In this document: positions 15,892-27,537 of the stretch, piece after piece
Layout: the number at the start of each line of letters is the position of its first letter
How positions within the stretch are numbered: position 1 is the first letter of the stretch
Assembly: GCF_900141755.1 (NCBI RefSeq)
Contig: NZ_LT670844.1
Span: forward strand, 6,668,501 to 6,732,500
DNA from: Bradyrhizobium lablabi
Lineage (GTDB): Bacteria; Pseudomonadota; Alphaproteobacteria; Rhizobiales; Xanthobacteraceae
Direction of reading: 5' to 3'
Length of the DNA: 64,000 bases
Position numbers and translations under genes: made by a program
The notes under the pieces: generated by a model
Seen by the model: the letters and a program-made list of their open reading frames with translations, nothing else
Databases searched by the model: none
What the model was told of the DNA's origin: nothing

Positions 15892-16986
15892 ATGTCTGCC
15901 ACTGCCCTGCGTATCGTCGAAGGATCCTCCATGGACAAGACCAAGGCCCTGTCCGCCGCGCTTTCCCAGATCGAGCGTCAGTTCGGCAAAGGCTCGGTAA
16001 TGAAGCTGGGCAAAAACGACCGCTCGATGGATATCGAGACCATTTCCTCCGGTTCGCTCGGGCTCGACATCGCGCTTGGCGTCGGCGGCCTGCCGCGGGG
16101 CCGGGTGGTGGAAATCTACGGGCCGGAATCCTCCGGCAAGACCACGCTGGCGCTGCATACGGTGGCCGAGGGCCAGAAGAAGGGCGGCATCTGCGCCTTC
16201 ATCGACGCCGAGCATGCGCTCGATCCGGTCTATGCCCGAAAACTCGGCGTCAACATCGACGAGCTTCTGATTTCGCAGCCCGACACCGGCGAGCAAGCGC
16301 TGGAAATCTGCGACACGCTGGTGCGCTCGGGTGCGGTCGACGTGCTGGTGATCGATTCGGTGGCGGCCCTCGTGCCGAAGGCGGAGCTCGAAGGCGAGAT
16401 GGGCGATGCGCTGCCCGGGCTCCAAGCTCGCTTGATGAGCCAGGCGCTGCGCAAGCTCACCGCCTCGATCAACAAATCCAACACCATGGTGATCTTCATC
16501 AACCAGATAAGGATGAAGATCGGGGTGATGTACGGCTCGCCGGAAACCACCACCGGCGGCAACGCGCTGAAATTCTACGCCTCCGTCCGCCTCGATATCC
16601 GCCGCATCGGCGCGATCAAGGAGCGCGACGAGGTGGTCGGCAACACCACCCGCGTCAAGGTGGTGAAGAACAAGCTGGCGCCGCCGTTCAAGCAGGTCGA
16701 ATTCGACATCATGTATGGCGAAGGGGTTTCCAAGATGGGTGAAATTCTCGATCTCGGCGTCAAGGCCGGCATCGTGGAAAAATCCGGCGCCTGGTTCTCC
16801 TATGACAGCCAACGGCTCGGCCAGGGCCGCGAAAATTCGAAGGCCTTCCTGAAGGCCAATCCCGACATGACCGCGAAGATCGAGATGGCGATCCGCCAGA
16901 ACTCCGGTCTGATCGCCGAGCAGATCCTGGCCGGCACCCCCGAGCGCGACGCCGACGGCGAGGAGCCGGAGGCGGCGGAGGAGTGA
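15892..16986 (+). CDS. recA: Recombinase RecA
   Basis: 364-aa RecA. It forms the ATP-dependent filament on single-stranded DNA for homologous recombination, and it triggers LexA self-cleavage. Walker A is GPESSGKTT (residues 77-85), Walker [10 protein letters not shown], loop 1 EGEMGD, and loop 2 with [20 protein letters not shown]. The acidic C-terminal tail [12 protein letters not shown] is typical. AAGGAG precedes the ATG. The N-terminus [16 protein letters not shown] fits rhizobial homologues. A LexA box upstream makes it SOS-regulated. It is monocistronic. Confidence 0.98.
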   Translation: MSATALRIVEGSSMDKTKALSAALSQIERQFGKGSVMKLGKNDRSMDIETISSGSLGLDIALGVGGLPRGRVVEIYGPESSGKTTLALHTVAEGQKKGGICAFIDAEHALDPVYARKLGVNIDELLISQPDTGEQALEICDTLVRSGAVDVLVIDSVAALVPKAELEGEMGDALPGLQARLMSQALRKLTASINKSNTMVIFINQIRMKIGVMYGSPETTTGGNALKFYASVRLDIRRIGAIKERDEVVGNTTRVKVVKNKLAPPFKQVEFDIMYGEGVSKMGEILDLGVKAGIVEKSGAWFSYDSQRLGQGRENSKAFLKANPDMTAKIEMAIRQNSGLIAEQILAGTPERDADGEEPEAAEE

Positions 16987-17148
16987 GATCTATTCGAACA
17001 ACGGGCGCTGGGGGCGTTGAGTTGCCGACGTCCCTGGCGTCCGTTTCGTCTTAGACCGCCTGTAGCAAGGATGGGTTGAGCCAACGGGTCCGGCCTTCGG
17101 CCGGCCCGATGATAAACTCCGCGAAACCCGTCCCAAATCTCGCCGCGC

Positions 17149-18162
17149 ATGCCAGGCAATGAGATGACGCGTCTGATCCTGACGACGGACTCCTCAGGGG
17201 CGGGATGTCTCCAGCAAGCCGGCATCGCCGACCTCGTGATTCCGCTCGACTTTCGTTTTGTCTGGGGCCCGTTGCCGTCCCCCTCGGACCTCGCGACCTC
17301 GTTGTCACCACGTTCGGCGGAACATGATCCGGCGCTCCCGCATTGGCTGGACAATTCCGGACGGCGTCACGAAGAAATCCGCCGCAAAGGCGTCGGGCTG
17401 ATCGAGCTCTGCGAGCAATGCGAGACGGTCGAACTGTGGATCGATCCGTTGCCGAACGCTCAATTGATGTTGGTTCAGTTGCTGGATCATTTCCGGTCTC
17501 ACGGGAAGCTAGCCTCGAAGCTGATGTTGTTCCAGGCCAACATCGTCATTGGCGGCAAGACTTCGGAAACTCTTTCCGAATGGCGGCCGCCAGCTATCAA
17601 AATCCTGAACGATCATCTCGAAGCCGCGAGCTTAGCTTGGCAGGCTTTTCGACAACCGACGCCGCAGCAATGGTTCAAGCTGCTCGGTAACGATCTCAGC
17701 GTCTTGCCGCAGCTTCGGCAGCGCGTGCTGGAATTGCTCGAAGAACTTCCCGGACAGGCGACCGGGCTTGGAGCGACGGAAATGCGGATGCTGGAATTGA
17801 TAGCGGCAGGTAAGGCAGGTCCGTTTGATGTCTTTCCCGGCCACAGGAAGTCCAACAAACTCCGTGTGTTCGGCTATTGGGAAGTCGGAGCCCTGCTGGA
17901 CGGGCTCGCTCATTGTCCGGCGCCCGCCGTGTCCGGCCTCAACGAGGGGCCGTTCTCGGACGAGATGCACCAAGACCCCAAGCGCCTCGATCGTTACAAA
18001 CGCAGCAAGCTAAAGCTCACCGCGCTCGGCGAAGCTATTCTGGCGCGGACTGAAGATTTCAGCCGGCACAATCCGGTCCATCGCTGGTGGGGTGGCACCG
18101 AATTGACCAACGACCGCCTATGGCGCTGGGATCCGGCGAGCCGCGCTTTGATCGCGCCGTAG
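17149..18162 (+). CDS. DUF1835 domain-containing protein
   Basis: 337-aa cytoplasmic protein. The N-terminal MTRLILTTDSSGAGCLQQAG, then VIPLDFRFVWGPLPS, has the pattern of DUF1835 (a small alpha/beta domain of unknown role). The middle has helical segments (LRQRVLELLEELPG) and the end holds KLKLTALGEAIL, which reads like a winged helix, before RWWGGTELTNDRLWRWD. An ATG at 17164 (giving MTRLILTT) may be the true start. It follows recA but is separated by 160 bp and is probably a separate unit. Confidence 0.65.
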   Translation: MPGNEMTRLILTTDSSGAGCLQQAGIADLVIPLDFRFVWGPLPSPSDLATSLSPRSAEHDPALPHWLDNSGRRHEEIRRKGVGLIELCEQCETVELWIDPLPNAQLMLVQLLDHFRSHGKLASKLMLFQANIVIGGKTSETLSEWRPPAIKILNDHLEAASLAWQAFRQPTPQQWFKLLGNDLSVLPQLRQRVLELLEELPGQATGLGATEMRMLELIAAGKAGPFDVFPGHRKSNKLRVFGYWEVGALLDGLAHCPAPAVSGLNEGPFSDEMHQDPKRLDRYKRSKLKLTALGEAILARTEDFSRHNPVHRWWGGTELTNDRLWRWDPASRALIAP

Positions 18163-18203
18163 GGAGACTCGCCTTCGCGCGCTCACCCCATCCTACGACG
18201 GCG

Positions 18204-21077
18204 TCACTCCGCCGCCTGCGCGTAATCCTCAACCGGCGGACACGAGCACACGAGATTCCGGTCGCCATAGACGTTGTCGACCCGCCCGACCGGACACCAA
18301 TATTTATCCATTCGCGAAACACCCGCCGGAAAGCATCCTTCCGCGCGGCTGTAGGGCCTGGCCCACGAATCGTCGGCGATGTCGTGCACGGTGTGCGGGG
18401 CGTGGCGGAGCGGCGAGGCCTCGACCTTGAAGCGGCCCGCCTCGATCTCGGAAATTTCGCGCCGGATCGCGATCATGGCCTCACAAAAACGATCGAGCTC
18501 GGCCTTTGATTCGGATTCGGTCGGCTCGATCATCAGCGTGCCCGGCACTGGAAAGCTCATGGTCGGCGCATGAAAACCGTAATCGATCAGCCGCTTGGCG
18601 ATGTCGTCGACGGTGACACCGCTGGTTTGCTTCAAGGGCCGCGGATCGACGATGCATTCATGCGCGATCCGGCCTTTTGCGTTCCGGTACAGCACCGGGA
18701 AATGCGCATCCAATCTGGTTGCGATGTAATTGGCGTTGAGGATCGCAATTTCGGTGGCCCGCGTCAGGCCTTCGCCGCCCATCATCAGGATGTAGATGTA
18801 GGAAATCGTCAGGATCGACGCCGAGCCGAACGGCGCCGCCGACACCGGTCCGACCGCGCGCGGGCTCGCGCCGTCGGTCACGGGATGCCCCGGCAGGAAC
18901 GGCGCGAGATGCGCCTTGACGCCGATCGGGCCCATGCCGGGGCCGCCGCCGCCATGCGGAATGCAGAACGTCTTGTGCAAATTGAGATGGCTGACATCGG
19001 CGCCGTAATCGCCGGGCCGCGCGAGCCCGACCTGCGCGTTCATGTTGGCGCCGTCGAGATAGACCTGGCCGCCATGGCCGTGCACGATGTCGCAGATCTC
19101 GCTGATATGCTCCTCGAACACGCCATGGGTCGAGGGATAGGTGATCATGATCGCCGCGAGGTCTTTGGAATGCTTTTCCGCCTTGGCGCGGAGATCATCG
19201 ACATCGACGTCGCCGCGGGCATCGCAGGCCACCACCACGACCTCCATGCCGACCATGCTTGCGGAGGCGGGATTAGTGCCGTGCGCGGAGGAGGGGATCA
19301 GGCAAACCTTGCGATGCGGCTCGCCGCGCGCTTGGTGATAATCGCGGATCGCGAGCAGCCCGGCATATTCGCCCTGCGCGCCCGAATTCGGCTGCAGCGA
19401 GATCGCGTCATAGCCGGTCATGTCGCACAGCCATTGTTCAAGCCGCGCGAACAGGGCGTAATAGCCTTTCGCCTGCTCACGCGGTGCGAACGGATGAAGC
19501 GAGCCGAATTCGGGCCAGGTCAGCGGGATCATCTCGGCTGTGGCGTTGAGCTTCATGGTGCATGAGCCCAGCGGAATCATCGCGCGGTCAAGCGCGAGAT
19601 CGCGGTCCGAGAGTTTTCGCATGTAACGCAACAGCTCAGTCTCGGAGCGGTGGGCGTGGAATACCGGGTGGGTGAGGAACGCAGTTGCGCGCTTCAATTC
19701 TGCCGGCAGCGCGTCGCGCACACCGGTTTCGACATCGGCGTAACGCAGCTCGCCGCCGAACGCGCGCCACACCGCCTCGACGATCGCTGATGTCGTGGTC
19801 TCGTCCAGCGCGATGCCGAGCGTGCGCGCGCCGATCCGCAAATTGATTTTTTCAGACAGCGCCCGGGCGAGGATTTCTTCGCGCTTGTCGCCGGCATCGA
19901 CCGTCACCGTGTCGAAAAATGCCTCCGACCGCGGCGCAAAACCGAGTTTGCGCAATCCCGCCGCCAGCACGGAAGCGCGGCGATGCACACTTCGCGCGAT
20001 GTGGGTCAGTCCCTCCGGGCCGTGATAGACCGCGTACATCGAGGCGATCACCGCCAAAAGCACCTGCGCGGTGCAGATATTGGAGGTCGCCTTTTCGCGG
20101 CGGATATGCTGTTCGCGGGTCTGCAGCGCGAGACGATAGGCCGGCTGGCCGCGGGAATCGATCGAAAGCCCGACGATGCGTCCGGGCAGCGAGCGTTTCA
20201 GCGCCTCGCGCACCGCCATATAGGCCGCGTGCGGTCCGCCATATCCCATCGGCACGCCAAAACGCTGCGCCGATCCGATCGCGATATCCGCGCCGAGTGC
20301 GCCCGGCGAAGCGAGCAGCGTCAGCGCCAGTAGATCGGCGGCGACCACGGCGAGCGCGCCCTTTCCGCGCAACGTTGCGATCGCTGGACGGAGGTCGCGC
20401 ACCGCGCCCGAAGTTCCCGGATATTGCAGCAAGCCGCCGAAAACGTCGGCGTGAGCGAGATCGGCGAGGGGATCGCCGACGATCAGATTCCAGCCCAGCG
20501 GCTCGGCGCGGGTGCGCAGCACGGCGAGCGTCTGCGGATGCACCTCGGCATCGACAAAGAACGATTTTGTTTTTGTCTGTGCGGCGCGCTCAGCCAGCGC
20601 CATCGCTTCCGCCGCCGCGGTCGCTTCATCGAGCAGCGAGGCATTGGCGACATCGAGCCCGGTCAGATCGCAGATCATGGTTTGGAAGTTGAACAGGGCC
20701 TCCAGCCGGCCCTGGCTGATCTCCGGCTGATACGGCGTATAGGCCGTATACCAGGCGGGATTTTCCAAAATGTTGCGCTGGATCACCGCCGGCAGGATCG
20801 TGCCCGAATAGCCCTGACCGATCAGCGAAGTAAAAACCTGGTTCTGCGAGGCAAGCTCGCGCATATGCGAGAGCGCCTCCGTCTCGCTCAACGCCGTGCC
20901 GAGATCGAGCGGGGTCTTCTGCCGGATCGATGACGGCAGCGTCTCGGCCATCAGCGTGGAGAGACTTTTGGCGCCGACCGTCTCCAGCATCGCGGTGACA
21001 TCGCGCGGCGAGGGGCCGATGTGGCGGCGGACGAAGCTGGCGGCTGGTTCGTTGGCGTGTCTGTGATGCATGGTCAT
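18204..21077 (-). CDS. gcvP: Glycine dehydrogenase (decarboxylating), P-protein
   Basis: 957-aa single-chain P-protein of the glycine cleavage system. It decarboxylates glycine on PLP and transfers the aminomethyl group to the lipoyl arm of GcvH. Both halves are present: an inactive-like N half ([37 protein letters not shown]) and the catalytic C half with the PLP-lysine segment [24 protein letters not shown] precedes the ATG. It is the last gene of the gcvT-gcvH-gcvP group, separated from gcvH by a REP-like palindrome. Confidence 0.97.
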   Translation of the reverse strand: MTMHHRHANEPAASFVRRHIGPSPRDVTAMLETVGAKSLSTLMAETLPSSIRQKTPLDLGTALSETEALSHMRELASQNQVFTSLIGQGYSGTILPAVIQRNILENPAWYTAYTPYQPEISQGRLEALFNFQTMICDLTGLDVANASLLDEATAAAEAMALAERAAQTKTKSFFVDAEVHPQTLAVLRTRAEPLGWNLIVGDPLADLAHADVFGGLLQYPGTSGAVRDLRPAIATLRGKGALAVVAADLLALTLLASPGALGADIAIGSAQRFGVPMGYGGPHAAYMAVREALKRSLPGRIVGLSIDSRGQPAYRLALQTREQHIRREKATSNICTAQVLLAVIASMYAVYHGPEGLTHIARSVHRRASVLAAGLRKLGFAPRSEAFFDTVTVDAGDKREEILARALSEKINLRIGARTLGIALDETTTSAIVEAVWRAFGGELRYADVETGVRDALPAELKRATAFLTHPVFHAHRSETELLRYMRKLSDRDLALDRAMIPLGSCTMKLNATAEMIPLTWPEFGSLHPFAPREQAKGYYALFARLEQWLCDMTGYDAISLQPNSGAQGEYAGLLAIRDYHQARGEPHRKVCLIPSSAHGTNPASASMVGMEVVVVACDARGDVDVDDLRAKAEKHSKDLAAIMITYPSTHGVFEEHISEICDIVHGHGGQVYLDGANMNAQVGLARPGDYGADVSHLNLHKTFCIPHGGGGPGMGPIGVKAHLAPFLPGHPVTDGASPRAVGPVSAAPFGSASILTISYIYILMMGGEGLTRATEIAILNANYIATRLDAHFPVLYRNAKGRIAHECIVDPRPLKQTSGVTVDDIAKRLIDYGFHAPTMSFPVPGTLMIEPTESESKAELDRFCEAMIAIRREISEIEAGRFKVEASPLRHAPHTVHDIADDSWARPYSRAEGCFPAGVSRMDKYWCPVGRVDNVYGDRNLVCSCPPVEDYAQAAE

Positions 21078-21099
21078 GGGGTGTTCCCTTTTAGAAACG

Positions 21100-21245
21100 C
21101 GTTGTCATGCCCCGCGAAGGCGGGGCATCCAGTAATCGCCGACATCGGTGATCGAGCCGAAAGGCCGCGGCGTACTGGATCGTCCGCTGGAGCCTGTCGT
21201 CCGGCCGGCCAAAGGCCGGACCGGATGGCGGACGATGACAGGGGG
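21100..21245. repeat. REP-like palindromic element between gcvH and gcvP
   Basis: TCATGCCCCGCGAAGGCGGG and CATCCAGTA near 21107-21134 are mirrored by TACTGGAT and CGGACGATGACAG near 21172-21242, with an inner stem GCCGGCCAAAGGCCGG-like. This is the class of intergenic palindrome seen several times in the window. It probably forms an RNA stem that could stabilise the gcvTH part or lower gcvP expression. Confidence 0.6.
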
Positions 21246-21272
21246 TTTGGTGTTGCAGTGGGCTTCATCATC

Positions 21273-21638
21273 TCACGCCGTATGCTTCTGATACGCGGCC
21301 TCGTCCATCAGGCCGTCGAGTTCGCTTTTGTCCGAAATCTTCATCTTGAAAAACCACGCCTTGCCGGCGGCGTCGGAATTGACCAGCGCCGGCTCGGCGG
21401 CCAGCGCCTCGTTGACTTCCGTGACCTCGCCCGAAATCGGCGCGTAGACGTCGGAGGCGGCCTTGACGGATTCGACGACGGCGGCGGCTTCGGCCTTCTT
21501 CAGGCTGCGGCCGACTTTCGGCAGTTCGACGAACACGACGTCGCCGAGTTGCGACTGCGCGTAATCGGTGACGCCGATGGTGGCGACATCGCCCTCGATG
21601 CGGAGCCATTCGTGGTCGGCGGTGAACAGGGTGGCCAT
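21273..21638 (-). CDS. gcvH: Glycine cleavage system H protein
   Basis: 121-aa lipoyl carrier of the glycine cleavage complex. It shuttles the aminomethyl group from GcvP to Gcv[20 protein letters not shown] contains the lipoyl-lysine K59. The start [17 protein letters not shown] at 21638 has GAAGGATT upstream and normal H-protein length. It is 32 bp after gcvT, so it is cotranscribed. Confidence 0.97.
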   Translation of the reverse strand: MATLFTADHEWLRIEGDVATIGVTDYAQSQLGDVVFVELPKVGRSLKKAEAAAVVESVKAASDVYAPISGEVTEVNEALAAEPALVNSDAAGKAWFFKMKISDKSELDGLMDEAAYQKHTA

Positions 21639-21670
21639 GACAAATCCTTCAGAGTTCAGCGTTTGCAAAT

Positions 21671-22819
21671 TCAGCGTTTGTAAGTGTTGGCAACGAAGGG
21701 CATCGGCGAAACGCGCAGCGGCAATCGCTGGCCGCGCAACTCGGCGAACACCAGCGCGCCGGAGCTAGCGAGCGGCGAGGTGAGATATCCCATCGCGACC
21801 GGCGCATTCAGGCTGGGGCCAAATCCGCCCGAGGTGACCGTGCCGATCCGTTCGGATGATTTTTCGTCGGCGAATAGCGGCGCGCCCTCGCGGACCGGCG
21901 CACGGCCCTCCGGCCGGAGTCCGACCCGGCGGCGCGGGGCGCCCGTCTCAAGCTGCGACAAGATCAAATCCGCGCCGGCAAAACCGCCGGCGCGGGCGCC
22001 GCCCTTACGCCGGCTTTTTTGGATCGACCATTCCAGCGCGCCCTCGACCGGCGTCGTCGTGGTGTCGATGTCGTGGCCATAAAGACAAAGGCCTGCCTCG
22101 AGGCGGAGGCTGTCGCGGGCGCCTAGCCCGATCGGCAGCACGTCGCCATTCGCAAGCAGGGCGCTCGCCAGTGCCTCGGCCTCGTCAGAGGGAACCGAAA
22201 TCTCAAAGCCGTCCTCGCCCGTATAGCCGGACCGCGAGACAAAACAGTCGATCCCATCGACGCGGTGAGGACCCGCGTCCATGAACCGCATGGCCGGCGC
22301 CTCTGCACAAAATTTTGCCAGGACTGCTTCCGCGTTCGGCCCCTGCAGCGCGATCAGGGCGCGCTCCGGCAGCGGCTCGATCACGCAAGTATCCGACAAA
22401 TTGGCGCGCAGATGCGCCTCGTCCTCGGCTTTGCAGGCGGCGTTGACCACGAGAAACAAATGCTTTCCGAAATTCGCCACCATCAGGTCGTCGAGAATAC
22501 ACCCCGACGCATTGGTGAACTGCGCGTAGCGCTGTCGGCCGGGCGCAACGCTGAGAATGTCCTGCGGCACCAGCCGCTCCAGCGCCAACGCCGCATCCTC
22601 GACCTTGCCGGATTTCGCATGCAGCGCGAGCTGGCCCATATGCGAGACGTCGAACAGGCCGGCCGCGGCGCGGGTATGCTGGTGTTCCCTAAGCACGCCG
22701 GTTGCGTATTGCACCGGCATCTCGTAGCCCGCGAACGGCACCATCTTGCCGCCGCGCGCGACATGCAGCGCGTATAAGGGGGTATGTTTGAGCTGAGTTT
22801 CGAGTTCGCGCGCAAGCAT
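21671..22819 (-). CDS. gcvT: Glycine cleavage system aminomethyltransferase T protein
   Basis: 382-aa folate-dependent T-protein. It releases ammonia from aminomethylated GcvH and forms methylene-tetrahydrofolate. The start [20 protein letters not shown] follows [16 protein letters not shown] is the conserved N-terminal signature and [15 protein letters not shown] the central folate-binding motif. It is the first gene of gcvTHP, directly downstream of a tandem glycine riboswitch. Confidence 0.97.
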   Translation of the reverse strand: MLARELETQLKHTPLYALHVARGGKMVPFAGYEMPVQYATGVLREHQHTRAAAGLFDVSHMGQLALHAKSGKVEDAALALERLVPQDILSVAPGRQRYAQFTNASGCILDDLMVANFGKHLFLVVNAACKAEDEAHLRANLSDTCVIEPLPERALIALQGPNAEAVLAKFCAEAPAMRFMDAGPHRVDGIDCFVSRSGYTGEDGFEISVPSDEAEALASALLANGDVLPIGLGARDSLRLEAGLCLYGHDIDTTTTPVEGALEWSIQKSRRKGGARAGGFAGADLILSQLETGAPRRRVGLRPEGRAPVREGAPLFADEKSSERIGTVTSGGFGPSLNAPVAMGYLTSPLASSGALVFAELRGQRLPLRVSPMPFVANTYKR

Positions 22820-22879
22820 CACAGGGCCCTCGCGGTTTTCGGGAGGGACAATCCCTCGAAAACCCACAGAAAGCCCCAT

Positions 22880-23041
22880 CTGTCGCTGTGCCTGAGAGTA
22901 TTATCCCGTCGGCGGACCCGTCCGGGCCACAACCCGTCGGCGTCTCTTTCCAGATGCTAGCAAGTCACGCGGTCCGTTTGCCTGAGAGTTTCCGGGGCGG
23001 TTGCTCCTTCGGCGCCGGCCACTGGCCGATCTCTCCCGACG
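22880..23041 (-). ncRNA. Tandem glycine riboswitch
   Basis: Read on the minus strand, the first aptamer starts GTCGGGAGAG at 23041, contains GGCGCCGAAGGAGCAA and ends in ACTCTCAGGCAAACGGAC. The second starts GGAAAGAGACGCCGACGGG, contains GCCGACGGG and ends in ACTCTCAGGCACAGCGACAG at 22880. The paired CTCTCAGGCA motifs and the GCCGA-GG strings are the glycine riboswitch consensus, in the usual two-aptamer arrangement. It lies 60 bp before gcvT and should switch gcvTHP on when glycine is abundant. Confidence 0.92.
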
Positions 23042-23249
23042 TGACTATCTCCTACAAATAGGAGAGAAACACGGGCGCGCCAAGCCTGTCAACGCGGCTT
23101 TGAGAGCTATCAACGGTTCCTGTGCTGTGCGGCAAGCCGCTGATCTCCTGCACACTTTCTGGACACCGCGATCCCCCTTGTCTAAAAGCGGGGCGCGGAA
23201 CAATGCCCCTTTTGGGGCTGATTCTTTATGGTTTTGCGATTGGGCGAAC

Positions 23250-25934
23250 ATGAGCGGCGTCAACGAGATCAGGTCGACATTTCTGAACTTCTTCAAGGAG
23301 AACGGCCACGAGATCGTGCCGTCGTCGCCGCTGGTGCCGCGCAACGATCCGACGCTGATGTTCACCAATGCCGGCATGGTGCAGTTCAAGAACGTTTTTA
23401 CGGGCGTCGAGAAGCGGCCCTATCAGCGCGCCACCACCTCGCAGAAATGCGTGCGTGCCGGCGGCAAGCACAATGATCTCGACAATGTCGGCTATACCGC
23501 GCGGCATCACACTTTTTTCGAGATGCTCGGCAATTTTTCGTTCGGCGATTATTTCAAGGACCGCGCGATCGAGCTTGCCTGGAAGCTGGTGACCAAAGAG
23601 TTCGGCCTGCCGAAGGACAAGCTCACGGCGACCGTCTATATCGACGACGACGAGGCGTTCAACCTCTGGAAGAAGATCGCGGGCCTCCCGGAATCGCGCA
23701 TCATCCGCATCGCCGGTTCCGACAACTTTTGGCAGATGGGCGACACCGGCCCGTGCGGGCCGTGCTCGGAGATTTTCTACGACCACGGCGACAAGATCTG
23801 GGGCGGACCGCCGGGCTCGCCGGAAGCCGACGGCGACCGTTTTATCGAGATCTGGAATCTCGTGTTCATGCAGTTCGAGCAGCTCGAGGGCGGCGTGCGC
23901 AATCCGCTGCCAAAGCCCTCGATCGATACCGGCGCCGGGCTCGAGCGTGTCGCTGCCGTCTTGCAGGGCAAGCACGACAATTACGACATCGATTTGTTTG
24001 TCGCGCTGATCCGTGCCATCTCCGAATTGACCGGTGCGGATCCGCAAGGGCCGCAGAAGGCCTCGCTGCGCGTGATCGCCGATCATCTGCGCGCCTCGTC
24101 GTTCCTGATCGCCGACGGCGTGCTGCCCTCGAACGAAGGCCGCGGCTATGTGCTGCGCCGGATCATGCGCCGCGCGATGCGCCATGCGCAACTGCTCGGC
24201 GCCAAGGACCCGCTGATGCATCGCCTGGTCTGGGCGCTGGTGCGGGAGATGGGCCAAGCGTACCCCGAACTGGTCCGCGCGGAAAACCTGATCGAGGAAA
24301 CGCTGCGGCTCGAAGAGACGCGCTTCCGCAAGACGCTGGAGAAGGGACTATCGATCCTCGACGAGAAGAGCCGCGGCCTGAAGAAAGGCGACATGTTCGA
24401 CGGCGACACGGCTTTTACGCTGTACGATACCTATGGTTTTCCGCTTGATCTTACGCAGGACGCGCTGAAATCGCGCGGCATCGGCGTCGATCAGGCGGCC
24501 TTCACCGATGCGATGGACCGGCAACGCGAAAAGGCGCGTGCGGCGTGGGCGGGAAGCGGCGATACCGCTACCGAGAATGTCTGGTTTCCGTTGCGCGAAA
24601 AGCTCGGCGCGACTGAATTTTTGGGCTACGAGACCGAGACCGCCGAAGGCGTGGTCGCGGCCCTTGTGAAGGACGGCAAGGAAGTCGATAGCCTCAAGCC
24701 GGGCGAGAGCGGTGCACTCGTCCTGAACCAGACCCCGTTTTATGCCGAATCCGGCGGTCAGGTCGGCGATACCGGCGTGATGACCGGCGAGGGCGTGCGG
24801 TTTCGGGTCACCGATACCCAAAAGAAGGCCGGCGATCTCTTTGTGCATCTGGGCACCGTCGAGCAGGGCACCCTGAAGCCCGGCACGGCGCTATTGCTCC
24901 AGGTCGATCATGCAAGGCGCACCTCGATCCGCGCCCATCACTCCGCGACGCACATCCTGCACGAGGCGCTGCGCCAGGTGCTCGGCGACCACATCGCGCA
25001 GCGCGGTTCGCTGGTGGCGCCAGACCGGTTGCGCTTCGACTTTGTGCACCCAAAACCGATCACGCCCGAAGAGTTGAGCCGGGTCGAGGACATCGCCAAC
25101 GAGGTGGTGCTGGAAAATGACGAGGTCACCACAAGGCTGATGGCGGTGGACGACGCCCGCGACGCCGGCGCCCGCGCCCTGTTCGGCGAGAAATATGGCG
25201 ACGAGGTGCGGGTGGTGTCGATGGGCAAGAGTGCTCGCGGGCACGGCAGCAACGCGCTCGGCTGGTCGGTCGAATTGTGCGGCGGCACCCATGTGCGCCG
25301 CACCGGCGATATCGGCCTGATTTCAGTGACCGGCGAAAGCGCGGTGGCTTCCGGCGTTCGCCGCATCGAGGCGCTGACCGGACGCCATGCCCGCAAGCAT
25401 GCCAACGACGCAATCGTGCTGGCAAAGACTGCGGCGGCGGAGCTGCGCACCACGGTCGAGGACGTGCCGGCGCGCATCGCCGCGCTGATGGAAGAGCGCA
25501 AGAAGCTCGAACGCGATTTGTCGGATGCGCGCAAGAAGCTCGCGATGGGCGGCGGCGCTTCCGCCTCCAGCGGCTCATCGGCGAGCGCCGCCGGCATCCG
25601 CGAAGTCGGCAACGTCAAGCTGATGGCGCGCTCGGTCGAAGGCATCGAGATGAAGGACCTCAAGAGCCTCGCCGATGACGGCAAGAAACAGCTCGGCTCC
25701 GGCGTGGTCGCAATCGTCGGCGTCACCGAGGACGGCAAGGCCGGCGTCGTGGTCGGCGTCACCTCCGATCTCACTTCACGGTTCAACGCGGTCGATCTGG
25801 CGCGCGTCGCTTCGGGCGTGCTCGGCGGCAAGGGCGGCGGCGGCCGCCCCGACATGGCGCAAGCCGGCGGCCCCGACGGCGCCAAGGCGGGAGCCGCGCT
25901 CTCGGCGATTGAAAAGGCGATGGCTGGCGCCTAA
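23250..25934 (+). CDS. alaS: Alanyl-tRNA synthetase
   Basis: 894-aa class II synthetase charging tRNA-Ala. Catalytic domain: [20 protein letters not shown], then [16 protein letters not shown] and [20 protein letters not shown]. The editing domain zinc ligands are visible in HHSATHILH and [10 protein letters not shown], which clear Ser/Gly-tRNA-Ala. A coiled coil ([17 protein letters not shown]) and a C-Ala domain with a Gly-rich [16 protein letters not shown] follow. The start at 23250 matches rhizobial AlaS. The upstream extension of the frame has no support. It diverges from the riboswitch and gcv operon. Confidence 0.97.
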   Translation: MSGVNEIRSTFLNFFKENGHEIVPSSPLVPRNDPTLMFTNAGMVQFKNVFTGVEKRPYQRATTSQKCVRAGGKHNDLDNVGYTARHHTFFEMLGNFSFGDYFKDRAIELAWKLVTKEFGLPKDKLTATVYIDDDEAFNLWKKIAGLPESRIIRIAGSDNFWQMGDTGPCGPCSEIFYDHGDKIWGGPPGSPEADGDRFIEIWNLVFMQFEQLEGGVRNPLPKPSIDTGAGLERVAAVLQGKHDNYDIDLFVALIRAISELTGADPQGPQKASLRVIADHLRASSFLIADGVLPSNEGRGYVLRRIMRRAMRHAQLLGAKDPLMHRLVWALVREMGQAYPELVRAENLIEETLRLEETRFRKTLEKGLSILDEKSRGLKKGDMFDGDTAFTLYDTYGFPLDLTQDALKSRGIGVDQAAFTDAMDRQREKARAAWAGSGDTATENVWFPLREKLGATEFLGYETETAEGVVAALVKDGKEVDSLKPGESGALVLNQTPFYAESGGQVGDTGVMTGEGVRFRVTDTQKKAGDLFVHLGTVEQGTLKPGTALLLQVDHARRTSIRAHHSATHILHEALRQVLGDHIAQRGSLVAPDRLRFDFVHPKPITPEELSRVEDIANEVVLENDEVTTRLMAVDDARDAGARALFGEKYGDEVRVVSMGKSARGHGSNALGWSVELCGGTHVRRTGDIGLISVTGESAVASGVRRIEALTGRHARKHANDAIVLAKTAAAELRTTVEDVPARIAALMEERKKLERDLSDARKKLAMGGGASASSGSSASAAGIREVGNVKLMARSVEGIEMKDLKSLADDGKKQLGSGVVAIVGVTEDGKAGVVVGVTSDLTSRFNAVDLARVASGVLGGKGGGGRPDMAQAGGPDGAKAGAALSAIEKAMAGA

Positions 25935-25972
25935 CGGTCGGCGGTCTTCGCGCTCGAGCGAAGGATGCGCCG

Positions 25973-27178
25973 TCAGCCCTTGCGCTTCACCGCCTCATAG
26001 GCCAGCCGCTTGAATTCGACGGCGAATGGATGGGTAAACGCCATCTGGCGCTGGGTCATCATCAAGCCCGCGACACCGGCCTTGGGCGAAATCCACCATT
26101 GCGTGCCCGCGACGCCGCCCCAGAAAAGTTCGCCGGCCGCATTTTTGTGGTCGAACGGCGAAGGCTCCAGGATCAGCCCGCCGGCCAGACCGAACCCCCT
26201 GCCTCGAAGCTCTCCAACACCAGGGAAGCGCATCCAAATTCCCTCCGGCAATTGGTTGGTCATCATGAGCGCAATCGTATCCGGTTTGAGCAAGGTCGGG
26301 CCGCCGGGAAGCAGGCTTCGGATCAACGCGACCATATCCGGCAAGGTTGAAACCAGGCCGCCGCCGCCATTCAGCCTGGGGAAGGGGCGCAAATAAGCCC
26401 CCGGATAGGGCGCGTCATCGGTGCGCGTGAGTCCCGGCTTCATGGGGTCCATCAAATCAGCCCCGGCGTAATATGCGGTGAGCCGGCCGCGGCTTTTCTC
26501 CGGCACGACGAAGCCGGTATCGACCATGCCGAGCGGATCGAGAATCCGCGATTGGATGAATTTGTCGAAGCCCTGACCGCTGATGATTTCGACGAGCCGC
26601 GCCGTGACGTCGGTAGCGACCGAATATTCCCATGACGTTCCCGGATGATAGGTCAGCGGCAGGTCAGCCAGCACGTCCATCATCTCGGCCAGCGTGGTCG
26701 CGGGATTGAGCACCTTTCGCTCGTTGTAGGCCTTGGAGATCGTTGCCTCCGGGTCAAGGAAACCGTAGCTCAGCCCCGCACGGTGGCTCAGCAGATGGCG
26801 AATGGTGATCGGTCTTTCGGCTGGCTCGGTATCGCTTAGTGAGCTCGCACCCGGGCGCAGAACGCGGCGGTTTGCAAGCTGCGGAATAAACCTCTCGATC
26901 GGATCGTCGAGCTGGAAGCGACCTTCCTCGAACAGCAGCAGCGTGGCGCAGGATGTGATCAGCTTGGTATTGGAGAATACGCGGAAGATGTGGTCGACGC
27001 GCAACGGCGTCTGCGCTTCCTTGTCGGCCCATCCGACGCAGTTCACATCCACCAGATCCCTGCCAACGAGCACCGCGGTCGACACTCCGGAAAGGACGTT
27101 CGCATCGACGTAGCGGCGCATGGCGGCGTGTGCCGCCCCAAAATCGTACCCGCTCGCGGTTACCTTCATGTCTTCCAT
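25973..27178 (-). CDS. Serine hydrolase, beta-lactamase/esterase class C family
   Basis: 401-aa cytoplasmic-looking protein of the penicillin-binding/class C family. FSNTK (S69-x-x-K72) is the catalytic SxxK motif, WEYS supplies the tyrosine motif, and GGGGLVSTLPDMVALI is the usual later signature. There is no signal peptide. Esterases such as EstB have this form, so beta-lactamase activity is unlikely. GGGGGAGGC precedes the ATG at 27178. It is convergent with alaS. Confidence 0.85.
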   Translation of the reverse strand: MEDMKVTASGYDFGAAHAAMRRYVDANVLSGVSTAVLVGRDLVDVNCVGWADKEAQTPLRVDHIFRVFSNTKLITSCATLLLFEEGRFQLDDPIERFIPQLANRRVLRPGASSLSDTEPAERPITIRHLLSHRAGLSYGFLDPEATISKAYNERKVLNPATTLAEMMDVLADLPLTYHPGTSWEYSVATDVTARLVEIISGQGFDKFIQSRILDPLGMVDTGFVVPEKSRGRLTAYYAGADLMDPMKPGLTRTDDAPYPGAYLRPFPRLNGGGGLVSTLPDMVALIRSLLPGGPTLLKPDTIALMMTNQLPEGIWMRFPGVGELRGRGFGLAGGLILEPSPFDHKNAAGELFWGGVAGTQWWISPKAGVAGLMMTQRQMAFTHPFAVEFKRLAYEAVKRKG

Positions 27179-27249
27179 CGCTGCCTCCCCCTAACATTCG
27201 CGTCGGGCCGTCCACGCGTTGGCTGATACGCGATTTGCCGATCGAATAG

Positions 27250-27534
27250 CTATTTCTGGTCCAGAAACGGCGCGACGACCTCGCGCGTCTCCTTGCTCGG
27301 CACCACCGGCACAATTTCAAACGTCATGCCGAACCCCTGGCAGTTCAAAATCCACTCCTGCAGCAGCCGCGCGTCGTCGCATTCCATCAATTGGAAGCAG
27401 CGGTCGAAATTGGGCTCGATCCAGCTGCCGACATATTTCAGCCCATCGGGAAATTTGATCCCGACATCGCGCACGCGCTTGTAGACCGGGATCGGGTCGC
27501 GGTCTTTAAATCGCTCGATCACCATGAACAGCAT
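27250..27534 (-). CDS. DUF3303-like protein
   Basis: 94-aa protein MLFMVIERFKDRDPIPVYKR, then GLKYVGSWIEPNFDRCFQLME, then GFGMTFEIVPVVPSKE. This is the DUF3303 pattern (ferredoxin-like small barrel, often near metabolic genes). It begins 3 bp after the preceding DUF3455 gene and is probably the last gene of the icd transcript. The function is unknown. Confidence 0.75.
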   Translation of the reverse strand: MLFMVIERFKDRDPIPVYKRVRDVGIKFPDGLKYVGSWIEPNFDRCFQLMECDDARLLQEWILNCQGFGMTFEIVPVVPSKETREVVAPFLDQK

Positions 27535-27537
27535 GGC

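Noticed and set aside
18570..19565. Long plus-strand frame (331 codons) opposite gcvP
   Set aside because: It is an antisense shadow of a highly conserved gene in high-GC DNA. Its protein is Arg/His/Asp-rich with no recognisable pattern.
23226..24257. Long minus-strand frame (343 codons) opposite alaS
   Set aside because: It is a shadow of the alaS codons, with no start signal and low-complexity composition.
25973..27178. Beta-lactamase as antibiotic resistance gene
   Set aside because: The SxxK/Tyr pattern fits the esterase-like class C relatives and there is no signal peptide, so resistance is not supported.
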